Of a stretch of DNA of 64,000 bases, positions 50,764 through 61,927 are shown in pieces (position 1 is the stretch's first letter; each line of letters begins with the position of its first letter). The DNA lies in contig SMMW01000614.1 in the NCBI GenBank assembly GCA_004794655.1, forward strand, positions 2,358,501 through 2,422,500, read 5' to 3'. The position numbers and the translations under genes are program-made. Source of the DNA: Marisa cornuarietis. Lineage: Eukaryota > Mollusca > Gastropoda > Architaenioglossa > Ampullariidae. A model generated the notes under the pieces. The model saw only the letters and a program-made list of their open reading frames with translations. It was not told the DNA's origin and did not search any database.

Positions 50764-52173
50764 TGTGCACAAAATATAGTGCAAATACTCTGTGTGTGTT
50801 TACGTGTGTGTTTTAATGTTGTGCTTGTATGTTTGTCATGTTCATCACATGCCTATTTCGGTATGTTTTGCTGTTGATGTTTTAATCTATTTCTTTATGT
50901 TTTGCATATTTTATTTTTTGTTGATTTTCTCGAACGCGGCCTTGCCATCCTGTCTCCTTGAAATAGGCCGATGGAGTTTATCTCTCACAGAGCTGGATGG
51001 CGCGGACGGACGGATGGAAAATCACACGAATTGAGTGTAAGAGAAAGAGTAATTCAGCCACACTATTAAGGACAAGGTAAGAGTCCATGGTGGAATAATC
51101 AAGAGGTTGGAAAAAAGTGGGGTCTACAGAGAGCTAGAAAAGCAAACTTGACACCATTTCGTTTTTACACCAAACTTCCACAGAGAGAGCACAGAGAGAG
51201 GAAGGTAAGGACAGTAGGAGACAATGAAGAGTAGGAGAGAAAGCTAGAATTTCTTTCCACTGTTATGAAGACATTGGACTGGAAAGAAGTTAAGACTTAA
51301 GACACGTGGCAGCGAATAGAAAAGGAGTAAGCTAGCAATCGTTTGCTGGACTTGCCTGATCTCTCCTGGAAAACCAAGTGACAAGAAGGAGTACACTTGA
51401 TCAACATTATCCGGTAAACATTTGTTTTCAAACAGGAAAAAATGAGTTGATGTACCCGTGTACTTTGTGAATAGTTTTCACCGTTTTCGTGAAAAAAATG
51501 TTCAACAAATCTTAATACAACAAGCGTTGAGACAAACAGAAATTTTATTTCAAAAATCGTTTCCTTGCTTCATGCTTTCAACTCGTTCACGATTCGAGTA
51601 ACTTGCGTGACACCTTCTGATGTTCTTTTTTGCTGGACTTACTTGCATATTTTCCTCTCAAAGGGAACTTTAATTAAGAAATCATCAGGATTGGGTAATA
51701 GGCTTCTTAAACACCTGCTGCAGTGATTATTTATCCTTCTTATATACTTTCCTATCATTGGCTTCACCTGGTTTTTTTCCCTCTGTCCGTTCTCTCCGTC
51801 TCTTCTCCCCGCATCACTCCCAGAGATTTTTTTGTCAGTTGTTTCCCCTTGCCATTCATTTGACTGGTTACTTAAATGTGGGAGATGTAAACGTGTAAAC
51901 TGCTCCTGTGGCTCCGAGATGCGAACTCTTATGCAACTCCCCACCCATCCTCCATCTCCTGCAGCGAGCAAAGGACTGCAAGACATTATGGCAGAAAAAG
52001 ATGTACGGAGATGTCTGGCTCGACCCTTTGTTCTGAAGGAGCTTGGTAATGGCGAGAAGCTCAAGAACAAAGACGTATGTGAATCTCTTTTCCCCCATTG
52101 TTTTCTCTAATTATCGGCTGAGCTTCGATCACCGACGGCATGACAGTGACCTCCCGTGACCAATCTGCCACCC

Positions 52174-55065
52174 ACCATGTCAGGCATCATTGTTATTAGT
52201 TATTGATCGTATCGTGTGTAATAGGTTAGGGGCGGATCTTGTATTGTTTCGTGTGTGTGTGAATGGTGTCTTATGTTTGACGTCTCGTGTGCGTCATTCG
52301 TTTGTCGTAATTTTGTGAAACGAATGACGTAAAAAGAAGAAGAAACGAGACGGTTCCATGGCCAGTTAGAAAAGAGAGCCGCAAGTTCTTCATCTTCCAT
52401 AAATCAACCAGAAATCTCTTCACCTTGATCCCCACCTACTGGGGGCTCGTCGAGCGTGGTGTATGTGTGTAACATGCGTCGTATGTATGCAAGGTAAGTG
52501 TATGTGCGTCCTATTACATATTGGGTAGCTCGTCCCGGGATCTGAACAGATAGTGTGTGTGTAGCTGGCCTAGCTATTCGTTGGGAGGTTGGTCAAGTAA
52601 CGCGAAGGGGAAGTACCGTTCTGGTCAACGACGATAGTGTTAGCGCAGCTACTTTACCATGTCAGGGTTAGAAGCAGAGTTCACTGTGTCCGACAGGGAC
52701 AAGCGAAAAGAGCTTAGAGAGATTGCATTAGATGAGGGGTTGGTAGGGAAAGAGATTAAGGAGTTTGTTGAAAAAGAATTAATCCTCTGGAGACAGGGTA
52801 AAAAGGAAAGGGAGGAAAAAGAAAGACAGGAGCGGATTGAGAGAGAGAGAAAGAAGAGAGGGAGAGAGAAGAACGGAAAGAGAAAGAAGAGAGGGAGAGA
52901 GAAGAACGGGAAGAGAAAGAAGAGAAGGAGAGAGAGGAACGGAGAGAGAAAGAAGAGAGGGAGAGAGAGGAACGGGAAGAGAAAGAAGAGAGGGAGAGAC
53001 AGGAATGGAGAGAAGAAAGGGAGAAAGAGCGCGTTTTCCAACTGAAAATGGCTGAAATAAGAAGCAGGGCTAACCATAGAGACAGCGCTAGTGAGAATGA
53101 TCATCGTCATTTTAAGAACAGGAGCGTTAGTGTCGTAGGAAGTTGGAAGACACCATCAGCTTGTAGCTTAATGACTAGAAGGGATGGTGGGATAAAGGAT
53201 AGCGACGACGAACTGCTCGGTGAGGATGAGGACGTAGGCTATAGAAGCTCTAAGGGGAGGAAGGAGCCACGTGAGGTCGCACCTCCTGTCATTTGTTACA
53301 GCTGTAACAACGCAGGGCATATCGCTAGGTTCTGCCCTCAAAGAGCAGACCGGCAGAAAACACCTGTAGGTGTGAAATGCTACAGTTGCGGGGAGGTAGG
53401 TCACTTCTCGCGTCGTTGTCCCCATGGCAACGAGTGGCGTGGGAGGGTAACCGTCGGCAAAGCTTGGCGTGGTGGAAATGGTGATCAGAGGTCGGCTGAG
53501 GTTAGCGACATAGATCACAGCGAAGGGAAGGCTAGCGAGGATAAGGTTAGCGATGTAGATGCTAGCGAAATAGGCGTAAATGATGACTTGGCTAGCGAGG
53601 TGGGTGCAAGCGATGATGAGATTTGCGAGCTACATGTTAACGATATCAGGGCTAGCTGGCTAGATGCTAGCGAGATCGAGGCTAGCGTGTGGGATACTCA
53701 TGACGAGGAGGCTAGTGAGCTCGGTGCTAGCGAGGTGGATGCTAGTGATTTAGGTGCTATCGAGATGGATGTTGGTGATGGGGCTAGTGAGTTAGATGCT
53801 AACGGTGATGAGGTTAGCAAACGTACGACTGGAAAAATAGGGAAGAAGCGGAGAAGGCAGTGGGTGTTGCTAGCTGTTGCTAGGAAGGAGTTGATATCGG
53901 AAAGAGGGGTGATTTCGTCACACCCACGGGTGGTGAGATTGAAAGGGTCCCCGCGGCTGTTGTCTCATGACAGACAGCGAGGAAGAGTCCGAGTAAGGGT
54001 TAAAATGCACCATCGATCGAAGGTGAGGGTGGCCTTGCTGGTGGGTACATCATATTGGAGATTTAGAAAGAGACGTGGTCAAGTCAACATTCCGACGGAC
54101 CCAACCTCAGCGCAAGAGGAGGGCAAGAGGGCGTGGTCAGCAAAAGGGCACGCGTCCTCGCGTTTGGGACCCGGGTGGAAGTCGTGTGACGTCAGCGGGA
54201 AAGGTCGGGTGTGTATCGCCAGTAACGGTCAAGGTGTTTCTCACCCCTGGTAGTCCTCACCCCGGGCTACGTAACCGCATGCAAGTGCGGTCCGACTCAC
54301 GAAGGGTGAACGGGACGGCTGCATGTGCACCGTGTACGCACCAGCGGCTGGACTGTCAACGGGCTGCTCATGGTGTCGCGCAACATGCGGAAGGTAAGTT
54401 TTGTTGCCAGACATCTTCCATAAATCAACCAGAAATCTCCCCACCTACTGGGGGCTCGTCGAGCGTGGTGTATGTGTGTAATATGCGTCGTGTGTATGCA
54501 AGGTAAGTGTATGTACGTCCTATTACATCGTGATTAAGCTTAAATTTTATAAGGATTAATGTGGAAGAACGAAAGAGCGTGAATGACGTCAGTTGTTCGG
54601 AAGACGTGTAGGAGTGATGTAAAAAAGTGAAGGAAATGACGTGAGAGCGCGAGCAAGCAGTTAGTAGTCAGGTAGGAGAAGAGAGAGGTTTAGGACGGAA
54701 AGACAAGTAGGGTAGGAATTGTCAGAAGAATTTGCTGAGTAGAGCATTTGAGTAGGGCGTTTAGGAGTATATAGATGGATTAAGTGAGTAGGTATTCTTT
54801 TAGATATTCAGAAAGGCAGGACTCAAAATTAGGGATTTTATTATTTTAAAGAAATCTGGATGTAGGAATCGTTTTTTAACTGAATTTTCATTTGTGTATT
54901 TTTCTTGTTTTTTTCTTTTATTCATACTTAGTAAAGCAGATAGATTCGTTAGGCAAATCATTCTTTTCTTTTAATGTGTGTGAAAGAGCACGTATTTGTC
55001 AGGCTCCGTGTATGTGTTGAAAGGATTGAGGGACTGATACACTGCGCGGTGGTCGTGACACACAT
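52174..55065 (+). mobile_element. LTR-retroelement fragment inserted in unit 3
   Basis: Relative to units 1 and 2 (CTGCCACCCTCATAAAGTCC) this unit is interrupted by a block with outer ends TGTCA and TGACA, as in LTR elements. A segment of about 105 bp containing ACTGGGGGCTCGTCGAG (like a tRNA-Pro primer-binding site) and a donor-like AAGGTAAGTG occurs twice, at about 52400-52520 and 54410-54525, on either side of a gag-like region. No reverse transcriptase, protease or integrase frame is present, and the two outer ends do not form a full LTR pair, so it is a rearranged, non-autonomous remnant. Confidence 0.6.
52659..54253 (+). pseudogene. Gag-like ORF with two CCHC zinc knuckles (frameshifted)
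   Basis: An ATG at 52659 opens a frame beginning MSGLEAEFTVSDRDK, with a charged helical region. Near 52840, in a GA-rich tract coding for Glu/Arg/Lys repeats, the continuation shifts to another frame, open to 54253. That frame has two zinc knuckles, CYSCNNAGHIARFC and CYSCGEVGHFSRRC, as in nucleocapsid domains of Ty3/Gypsy-type Gag. A Ser/Ala/Asp/Glu repeat region (about 53490-53830) and a basic tail follow. Pol is absent. The frameshift may be real or an assembly slip in the repeat. Confidence 0.65.
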
Positions 55066-55615
55066 AAAGTCCCCCACTCTCCAAAGGGTCTGTAGACAAA
55101 AAGCACGTCTCAACCTGAACTCCTTCTTCCTCTCCCTCCCCTCCCACTAAGTCACGTGACGCTAGGTGCTGTCATGAAGTCCAAGAACAAGGCTGATGAG
55201 GAACGAGAGTAAGGGACGCGTGATTGCTAGGGGCGGGGGGAGCAAGGGGATGGTGGTGGAGGAGAATGGTATAGTCTTCTGTCTAGTTAGAAATAATGAA
55301 AATATATTTGAGAAATCGACGAAAACTTTTCGGGGAATCGATGGGAACGGGGTTCAGGACACACAGGGAACGGCTACGAGGGAATCAGTTAAGGAATATT
55401 ACGAGGAATGAGAAGGTCTCCAGAGATCGATGAGAAAATGGTGAGTGTGGGCACGCGCTCCTCTCTGGTCTTTTTCTCGGAAGCACGTGCACGCATGTGT
55501 TTGACCGATGGCCACTGATAGCGAGGTCTTTCTGTTCAATCAAACAGGCAGTTGTAGCAACACAAACACATGCAACCTTCCCTCATACACATCCCCTCGC
55601 TCACAGACACACACA

Positions 55616-55736
55616 AAGTCTCTCTCTCTCACACACACACACGTTTGCACAGAGAGAGAGAGAAAGACACACACACAGACCCTCAATTACAGACACACAC
55701 ACTCTCTCTTTATCTCTCTCTCACACACACATACAC

Positions 55737-55812
<76 letters not shown>
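55616..55812. repeat. (TC)n/(AC)n microsatellite block, unit 3
   Basis: Shorter counterpart of the compound blocks of units 1 and 2, ending in a long AC run. Confidence 0.9.
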
Positions 55813-56395
55813 CAAGAGATAGTTATTACTCATTGATTTACGCAAGCGCAGGCAAGATGAGAACATAATAAGTATCATTCACAAGTTCTTGCAGACTATC
55901 AATATTCATAATGCAGAATACACTCGACAGTCGCTGACTATACATTTTAGAATACAGTGTATCGTCTGGTCTTGACAGTAGTTAAGAAAAGAGTTGGAGC
56001 TTTCTAAACAATTCAGGAGAAAATAACTGAACTATTGAGGCCAAGGACTATTGTGGTTTGTTTTTGTAAGATGTTTTGTTCCAGTTTCTGGAGCTCCAGG
56101 GAGTAGCAAACGTTTGTTTTCTTTTCTTGTGAGAAATTTTTTTCTCGATTGTTTATTATCGCTACTTCAGTCAAATAATGTGCAATAACTACTTCAGGAC
56201 TTGTACAAGCAAATCGCAGACACAGTCTACACTTCCCCGCTCACCACGCTGGTGCCGGAACAAATCATGTTAGAATAAAATATGTATGATGGATCATGCC
56301 TCAGCTGTAGTCTCACATACTTGGGACGCGCTACGGCGGCAGAAACAATATTAAGATCATGACACGAAGACGTCAAGAGCCTACTGTTTGGAGGA

Positions 56396-56578
56396 TCACA
56401 CTACTTCTTGTAAATCTTTCTCTAGCTCACGACACATGCCTGTTAAAGTCTCGTTCTTGATCCCTCTCCCTGTATGTCCAAGTGTTGCTTTTGAAATAGC
56501 TTTCTGGCTCAAACGATCGAATGAATCAGGACGTAACTGACAGTCATCGTTCAAGATCTTGACGCAATGTGAGGACAA
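56396..56578 (-). other. Minus-strand 60-codon open frame, unit 3 copy
   Basis: Near copy of the frame at 37212-37394 (SFDRLSQKAISKATLGHTGR), with a few substitutions and no stop. It keeps the same position relative to the inverted coiled-coil fragment. Confidence 0.3.
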
Positions 56579-56793
56579 TGAAAGCAGTGTCGGTGGTAAC
56601 CAAACAGCAGAAAAGCAGAAAAAGCAAAAGCGAGTTTAAGAGGAGATACAGTTTGATATTTATTCTTGTAGTTAGGGAAATGTAGTGAATAAAAAAGGCA
56701 AACGAGAGCGTCAGGGGGAAAAGCAAGTAAGGTAGAACACCATTGTCAAGGTACAGGGAACAGAAGGTGGGTTATGTGCATTGTGTCATGGAA

Positions 56794-56892
56794 GTTTGAC
56801 AGTCCGTCGTTGATGTTTCTGTGCTCTCTCGCCAACTCCGCCATGACCTCGACTTCCACACTCAGACCCACGACCTTCTATTTCAGGATCTC
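56794..56892 (-). pseudogene. Inverted coiled-coil exon fragment, unit 3
   Basis: Diverged minus-strand copy of the stalk coiled coil. It has lost the codons after GAGATCCTGA and is interrupted nearby by the MITE at 56905-57034. Confidence 0.55.
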
Positions 56893-56904
56893 ATGGACAC
56901 ATCT

Positions 56905-57034
56905 CAGTGGCGTAGGAAGATGCTTGGCTTTGGGGGGGGGCAACCTCCATGCTAACAGTGAACGACGTTCACATTCTTGCCTTCCCAGCACTTTATTTGG
57001 GGGGCAGCTGCCCCGCTTTACCCCCCGGTTCCTA
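56905..57034. mobile_element. CAGTGGCGTAGGAA-ended MITE, unit 3-specific insertion
   Basis: Same family as 22527-22676: CAGTGGCGTAGGAAGATGCT at the left and CCCCCCGGTTCCTA at the right, with the last bases of the right terminus missing. ACATCT occurs on both sides. Units 1 and 2 are uninterrupted here, so the insertion postdates the duplication. Confidence 0.6.
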
Positions 57035-57142
57035 CATCTATACGCTAATTACACAGACACTTTACACGTACGTCAATACGATTCCTGTTCACCGACTTCA
57101 CTCCTGAGTCTGCGGGATTCGAAGTGGAAAGGAAAGAGAAAA

Positions 57143-57540
57143 TTAGCGAAGCTGGCTCACCTCTGTTGTCATACGCTGGGAAACTCCACTGAGAGAAAGA
57201 GAGACGAAAACAGGAGGAAGGGATGGGGGAAGAGAGAAAGTAGACATCATGAAAGGCTTGTTGACTGTTAGGTCACTTAGTCTAAGAGCAGTTACGATGG
57301 CCAACGTAACACCGAGCACCTTAGACTGTAAAGGCGACAGGCAGGCGGTTCGATGAACAATGCACTCACTGTTTCTAAATGATGTCGGGCGATCGTAAAC
57401 TGCATAAGCTGTACGTGTCTCATCCGGACCTGATTCTGTGAGATTGTAAGACACGTTCACGCCCTTCTGGAAGCCAGCAATATAAGTGCTTCCTGTGGTA
57501 ACATTTCTAGTCGCCGAGTTATGGGTACAATTTTCACAGG
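57143..57540 (-). pseudogene. Minus-strand Ig-like-looking exon, unit 3 (frame open)
   Basis: On the minus strand a good acceptor (pyrimidine-rich tract and CACAG at 57545-57541) opens a long frame. It begins with C-E-N-C, has three N-x-T/S sites, then YIAGFQKGVNVSYNLTESG, AYAVYD and ECIVHRTACLS. The spacing of Cys, the alternating strands and the glycosylation sites suggest an extracellular beta-sandwich such as the N-terminal Ig-like domain of mollusc FREP-type proteins. This is a resemblance, not a proven match. It is antisense to the 5' flank of gene C exon 1. The true 3' end of the exon is unknown, and the equivalents in units 1 and 2 are broken. Confidence 0.35.
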
Positions 57541-60284
57541 CTGTGGATGAGAACTGAAGCAGGATAGAGCAGATCACCATGCAGGCCGTTCTTGTAATCT
57601 GGGTTCTAGCCTGGAGTTTGAGAGGTAAGATAAGTCTACCAGCAGACAGAGGCCAGGTGTACACTCAGCTAATATTTTATAATCACTTTAAATGTTTGTA
57701 ACAAGTTAGCCATCCCTAGCCGCTACCCGCATGCTGAGCACCCGGCCTTGTATAATGAGAATATCCTTGAGCAGGTCCCCGATATATTCGTCCACGCGAC
57801 TTTTGGGCAGCTAACCTACCTACTTTTACCATATCATAAGAATTAAAAATTTTCGTAGGACCTGTTTAGTTAGAACATGTAAATCCTTTCAGCGTTTCAG
57901 TCAGATGGTCCATTTGTGCAGCATCAGTAAATAGTGACAGAGTATTTCAGCTGTTTTTATTGTTTTGATAGGAAATTCAGAGCTTAGCAGTTTCATTTCC
58001 ACAGTCTTTCACATGTTATCCTAAAGAAATGTTTTCTCCACTCAGCATCCACCCTTCCTCTACAAGCGCCACAACCATCGACCATTTCAGCATTGACCGG
58101 TCGAAGGCCAGATAATAAAAAGCGATGTGAATATCCCCTATATTTTGTCCTTAAAGGAGTTAGGGTTAGTAGGGGAAGAGGAAGCAGATTTTTATTGTTA
58201 TATTTTCTTGTCGGACAAATAATTATTTAAAGGTTTTGTAGGTACCTTACTTTGCTTTTTTGCTATTGCAACAAGTTCTATTTTGAAGAACTTAAATTCA
58301 ATCTCATGGACTTTCAGCTTATGCAAGTGGGGATTTAACCGGCGAAGCAAGCCGAATTACTGTGGAGGGATCAATGAAAGAATTCCCTTTTGTACTGGAT
58401 CACGTGATTTTAGAAAGTCTGAGGGGACAGAAGGCAGAATTGAGCACCCAGTTATCCGAATTCATGTCCACGGTGATGATATTCTTAGAGAGGCTCCTCA
58501 AAGAACAGGTCGCTAAAGATAGGGAAAACCTCATCACCCTGTCTTCGTCCATCGAGATCCTGACGCAGAAGGTCGCCAGCCTGAATGTGGAAGTCGATGT
58601 CATGGCGGAGTTGGTGAGGGAGTACAGGAACATCAGTGACAGACTGTCGACCTTGGGAAGAAAGGAAGGGACGATTGCGGACAAAGACAGAGTTCAGCAG
58701 GGCTGCGAGGGACCTGGGCTAGACCTAGCGTGGCATAAAGATGAGGGTGCGGATTTCATGCAAAGGATGCTCACTAAAGTAAGTGGAGAAGGCATCGGAA
58801 AGGAGAGTCGAGAAGAAAGCGGAAAAGGCCAGTCTTCAACTCCCGAATACCCTGTGTGGCTTGACAATTGGGATGCGGATTTCAGGCAAAGTATGCTCAC
58901 TGGCTTCGCAGAAGAAAGAGGTAAAGTAAGTGGAGAAGACATCGGAGAGGAGAGTAAGGAAGGAAGTGAGACTACGTTCCAGGGATGCAGGCGAGGCCAG
59001 TCTTTAAGAGTGAAGGTTTACAATAAGGGTGCGGATTTCATGCGAATGCTCACTAGCTTCATAGAAGAGAGAGGTAAAGTAAGTGGAGAAGACATCGGAG
59101 AGGAGAGTCAGAAAGGAAGTGAGATTACGTTCCAGGGATCCAGGCGAGGCCAGTCATTCACAATGAGGCTTGACGATGGGGGTGCGGATTTCATGCGAAT
59201 GCTTACTAAGCATAGAAGAGAGAGATAAAGTAAGTGGAGAAGGGAGAGGAGGGAAGAATAAGGAAGGGAGTGAGACTACGTTCCAGGGATCCAGGCGAGG
59301 CTAGTCTTTTACAGTGAGGCTTCACGATGGGGGTGCGGATTTCATGCGAATGATCCTTAGCGACATGGAAAAGGGAGGTAAATTAAGCGGAGAAGACATC
59401 GGAGAGGACAGTCAGAAAGGAAGTGAAACTACGTTCCAGGGATCCAGGAAAGGCCAGTCTTCAACTCCCGAAAACCCTGTGAGGCTTGACGTTGCAGATT
59501 TCTGGCAAAGACTGCTCACTAGCGGCATAGAAGAGAGAGGTAAAGTAAGTGGAGAAGACAACGAAGAGGAGAGTCAGGAATGAAGTGAGACTACGTTCCA
59601 GGAATTGTGGCGAGGCCAGTCTTTAACTCCCGAATACCCAGTGAGGCTTGACAATGGGGATGCAGATTTCTGGCAAAGACTGCTCTCTAGCGGCATAGAA
59701 GAGAGAGGTAAAGTAATTGGAGAAGACATCGGAGCGGAGAGTCAGGAAGAAAGCGGAAAAGGTGAGTATAAGCACTAAGGCATCTCCGTTTTGTGACAGT
59801 TCGTGTTATATTACGACACTTTTCAGAAATCACGTTAAAAAATATAAATAGTGTATTTTAAGAGAGGGTCTTTGCTTACCACGGTAATGTGAACTCATCG
59901 ATTACTCTTACCTGGTGAGCCAGTTCCCATACAAATCTTCAGTCAAGCGCAACAATGGCAGAATAACGGCTGAGTGCAAGCGAAAACGACAAAAAAAGCA
60001 TCATGACATGGTTTGTTAAAGAGTTTTTACAACCTTTAATGCAAGTCCTGATTTTAAAGACTGGTTGATCTAATTACTTCACCCCCTCTTAGTTACGCCC
60101 TGATTTTGGTGGATTTTAACAAGTTTTACTAGGGAGGTTCTCCGAAAGAAAATATAAGATACGGGCCAATCATCACTGTCATTGAAAACAACATGGATGT
60201 TGATACAAATGTTTTAAGTAACATTTTCATTTTGAGTTAGAGCTCCTAGTTAAATGCATTAGTCTCTGCTATAAAACTATGCAG

Positions 60285-60603
60285 GAGAAAAGCCGGTACT
60301 AGAGTTCGATGTGCCATCCGATGCCATCGCCAAGGGAAGCAGCCTCATAACCTCCCTCGTTGTCACAAACGACAGAAAAATCGTCATGGTCGATTACGCA
60401 CAGAAGGAGGTCAAGGTCGCCTCGTTGGATGCCCCGTCAATTTCAACGGTAGCCATGACACCAAGTGGCCCTATGGCATCTCTCTGACTCCAACGGGGAT
60501 CGTCGAGTCATGGGGCAGGTGGAGTGCATGGGGATGGCGATCCGAGTTGACTGCCTATTCCTTGCCCTCGTCCACAAAGCACCATGAAGGTCAGCTAGGG
60601 TGA
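60285..60603 (+). pseudogene. Truncated alpha propeller exon, gene C
   Basis: The acceptor and first codons match the alpha exons (EKPVLEFDVPSDAIA), but 583 bp are missing between the ASLDAP codons and the VNFNGS codons. The loss is not a multiple of three, so the frame is broken. Confidence 0.75.
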
Positions 60604-61046
60604 TCGCATCATTTATTTTATCTCTTTTTTGAAATTTGTTCTGAGAACGATAGAAATAACTTTTTAGCAGATGACTAGATATGATCTTCTGTACATGATT
60701 AGCAGTTCAGATGGGCTTTAAAACATGTTACCTGATTCAGATGTCTTTGGTGCTGTGCCCTTGTAATTAGTAATATCAGTTATACAGTTTAGCACGTACT
60801 TCTTTCTAACTCACATGTTTTAGTTCACGGTTTATCTGTACTTAAGTATATTTCATTTAAAAAGTTATTTCAAGTAAAAGTTAGCAAAGTTAGAATAAAT
60901 ATAAAGTAAGCCAAACGTTTATTTAAGTCATTTGAGTGACGGTTTGTTCAAATAAGTGTCTTTCAAGTCTATTTTATTGTTGTTTGCTCAAAGGATTAAT
61001 AGGATTTCTGTTTATGAAAATGTTCTTCGTTCTTGGAACATTTTAG

Positions 61047-61927
61047 ACGTGTATGTAAAGTCTCGCTCGGTCGTATTACAACCTTCTAGCTTCGCAAAGG
61101 GCTGCTTAATATCCATGATGGTGGTGACAGCCGAGAAAAGGTTGGTCATGTACGACTTTGAGCAGCCTACCCTTCATATGAAAGAAATCAACGGAAGCAA
61201 GAAGTTGCGACACGCATCACTAGAGGAGAGTGCAGGTGACATGGTATTGCTTAGCAACGGTCTCCTAGCTATAACCTTGACTAACACCAAGAAGATCGTC
61301 TTCTACAACGTTTCAGGCGACTACCTGCAGGTCGTGGGATATGTCACCACTGCACTAGGATACGGCGGCATCGCGCAGGTGGGCGACAGCGAGCAGCTGG
61401 TGGTGACCCACTTCGCTGGAGACAACTGCTACAGCGTCGACATCCTTAACTTCCGCGGGCAGCTCATTCGTCATGTCCGCAACGGAACCGACATCAGTTA
61501 CGCCGACTACCTGTCCTACTTCGACGGCGACGTCTTCATCTCTGACTGGGCCGCAAATCGCTTGCACCGGCTGAACCTGGCGACAGGCGAGCTGCTTCCG
61601 ACGACTTCAACGGTGCGGGGTCAGGAGGTCAGCCTGTTCCAGCCATGCCACCCGGCCGTGGATGATAAGGGTAACCTGTTCCTGGCTACAGGAGGAAAAG
61701 TGTGCAGCGGTTTGGGTACCGACGACCACACCGACTCCGGGTGTGTGATGCTCCTGGCTCGCAACGGCACCTGGAAGAAGCTGACTGATGTCCACGAGGA
61801 CCACAAGAGCGATCCTGTCTATCCCTACGGCGTAGCGGTGTCGGGTGACCACCTGTACGTATCGTACGCCAACTGGCACGATGTCTGGAGCACCCAGATC
61901 ATCGAATACACACTTGGTTATCGATGA
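61047..61927 (+). CDS. Gene C terminal exon: beta-type propeller (frame intact)
   Basis: Starts after a TTTTAG acceptor, in phase 1, and encodes about 293 residues closely matching the gene A beta exon. Differences cluster in a few loops (for example DDPYYW versus DDHTDSG, and RYPNHLSYL versus SYADYLSYF). The frame is clean although the upstream stalk is broken. Confidence 0.7.

Larger units (their letters stand above)
41144..50790 (+). repeat. Tandem duplication unit 2 (about 9.6 kb)
   Basis: Second copy of the unit; the 5' half is nearly the same as unit 1. Differences are loss of the segment holding the minus-strand 60-codon frame, a 1.2-kb insertion at 44608-45853, a short stalk exon, two alpha propeller exons, and loss of all but the last codons of the beta exon. 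Confidence 0.8.
57579..61927 (+). pseudogene. Coiled-coil/beta-propeller gene C, probably disabled in the stalk
   Basis: Exons by homology are 57579-57624 (signal peptide MQAVLVIWVLAWSLR), 58318-59761 (stalk), a truncated alpha at 60285-60603, and beta at 61047-61927. The stalk begins with an intact coiled coil and QQGCEG. It then holds about seven copies of a repeat of roughly 46 codons with the pattern ADFM..MLT..EERGKVSGEDIGEESQ, more than in A or B. Two lesions break it: a 2-bp deletion near 59208, leading to a stop at 59226-59228, and a TGA at 59581-59583 where other repeats have GGA. As written, the mRNA would encode a secreted stalk without propeller. Alternative splicing inside the repeats could bypass the lesions, but that is speculative. 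Confidence 0.6.

Noticed and set aside
52837..53055. 72-codon Arg/Glu-rich frame inside gag
   Set aside because: Third reading of the GA-rich tract; the gag frame continues in the phase that reaches the zinc knuckles.
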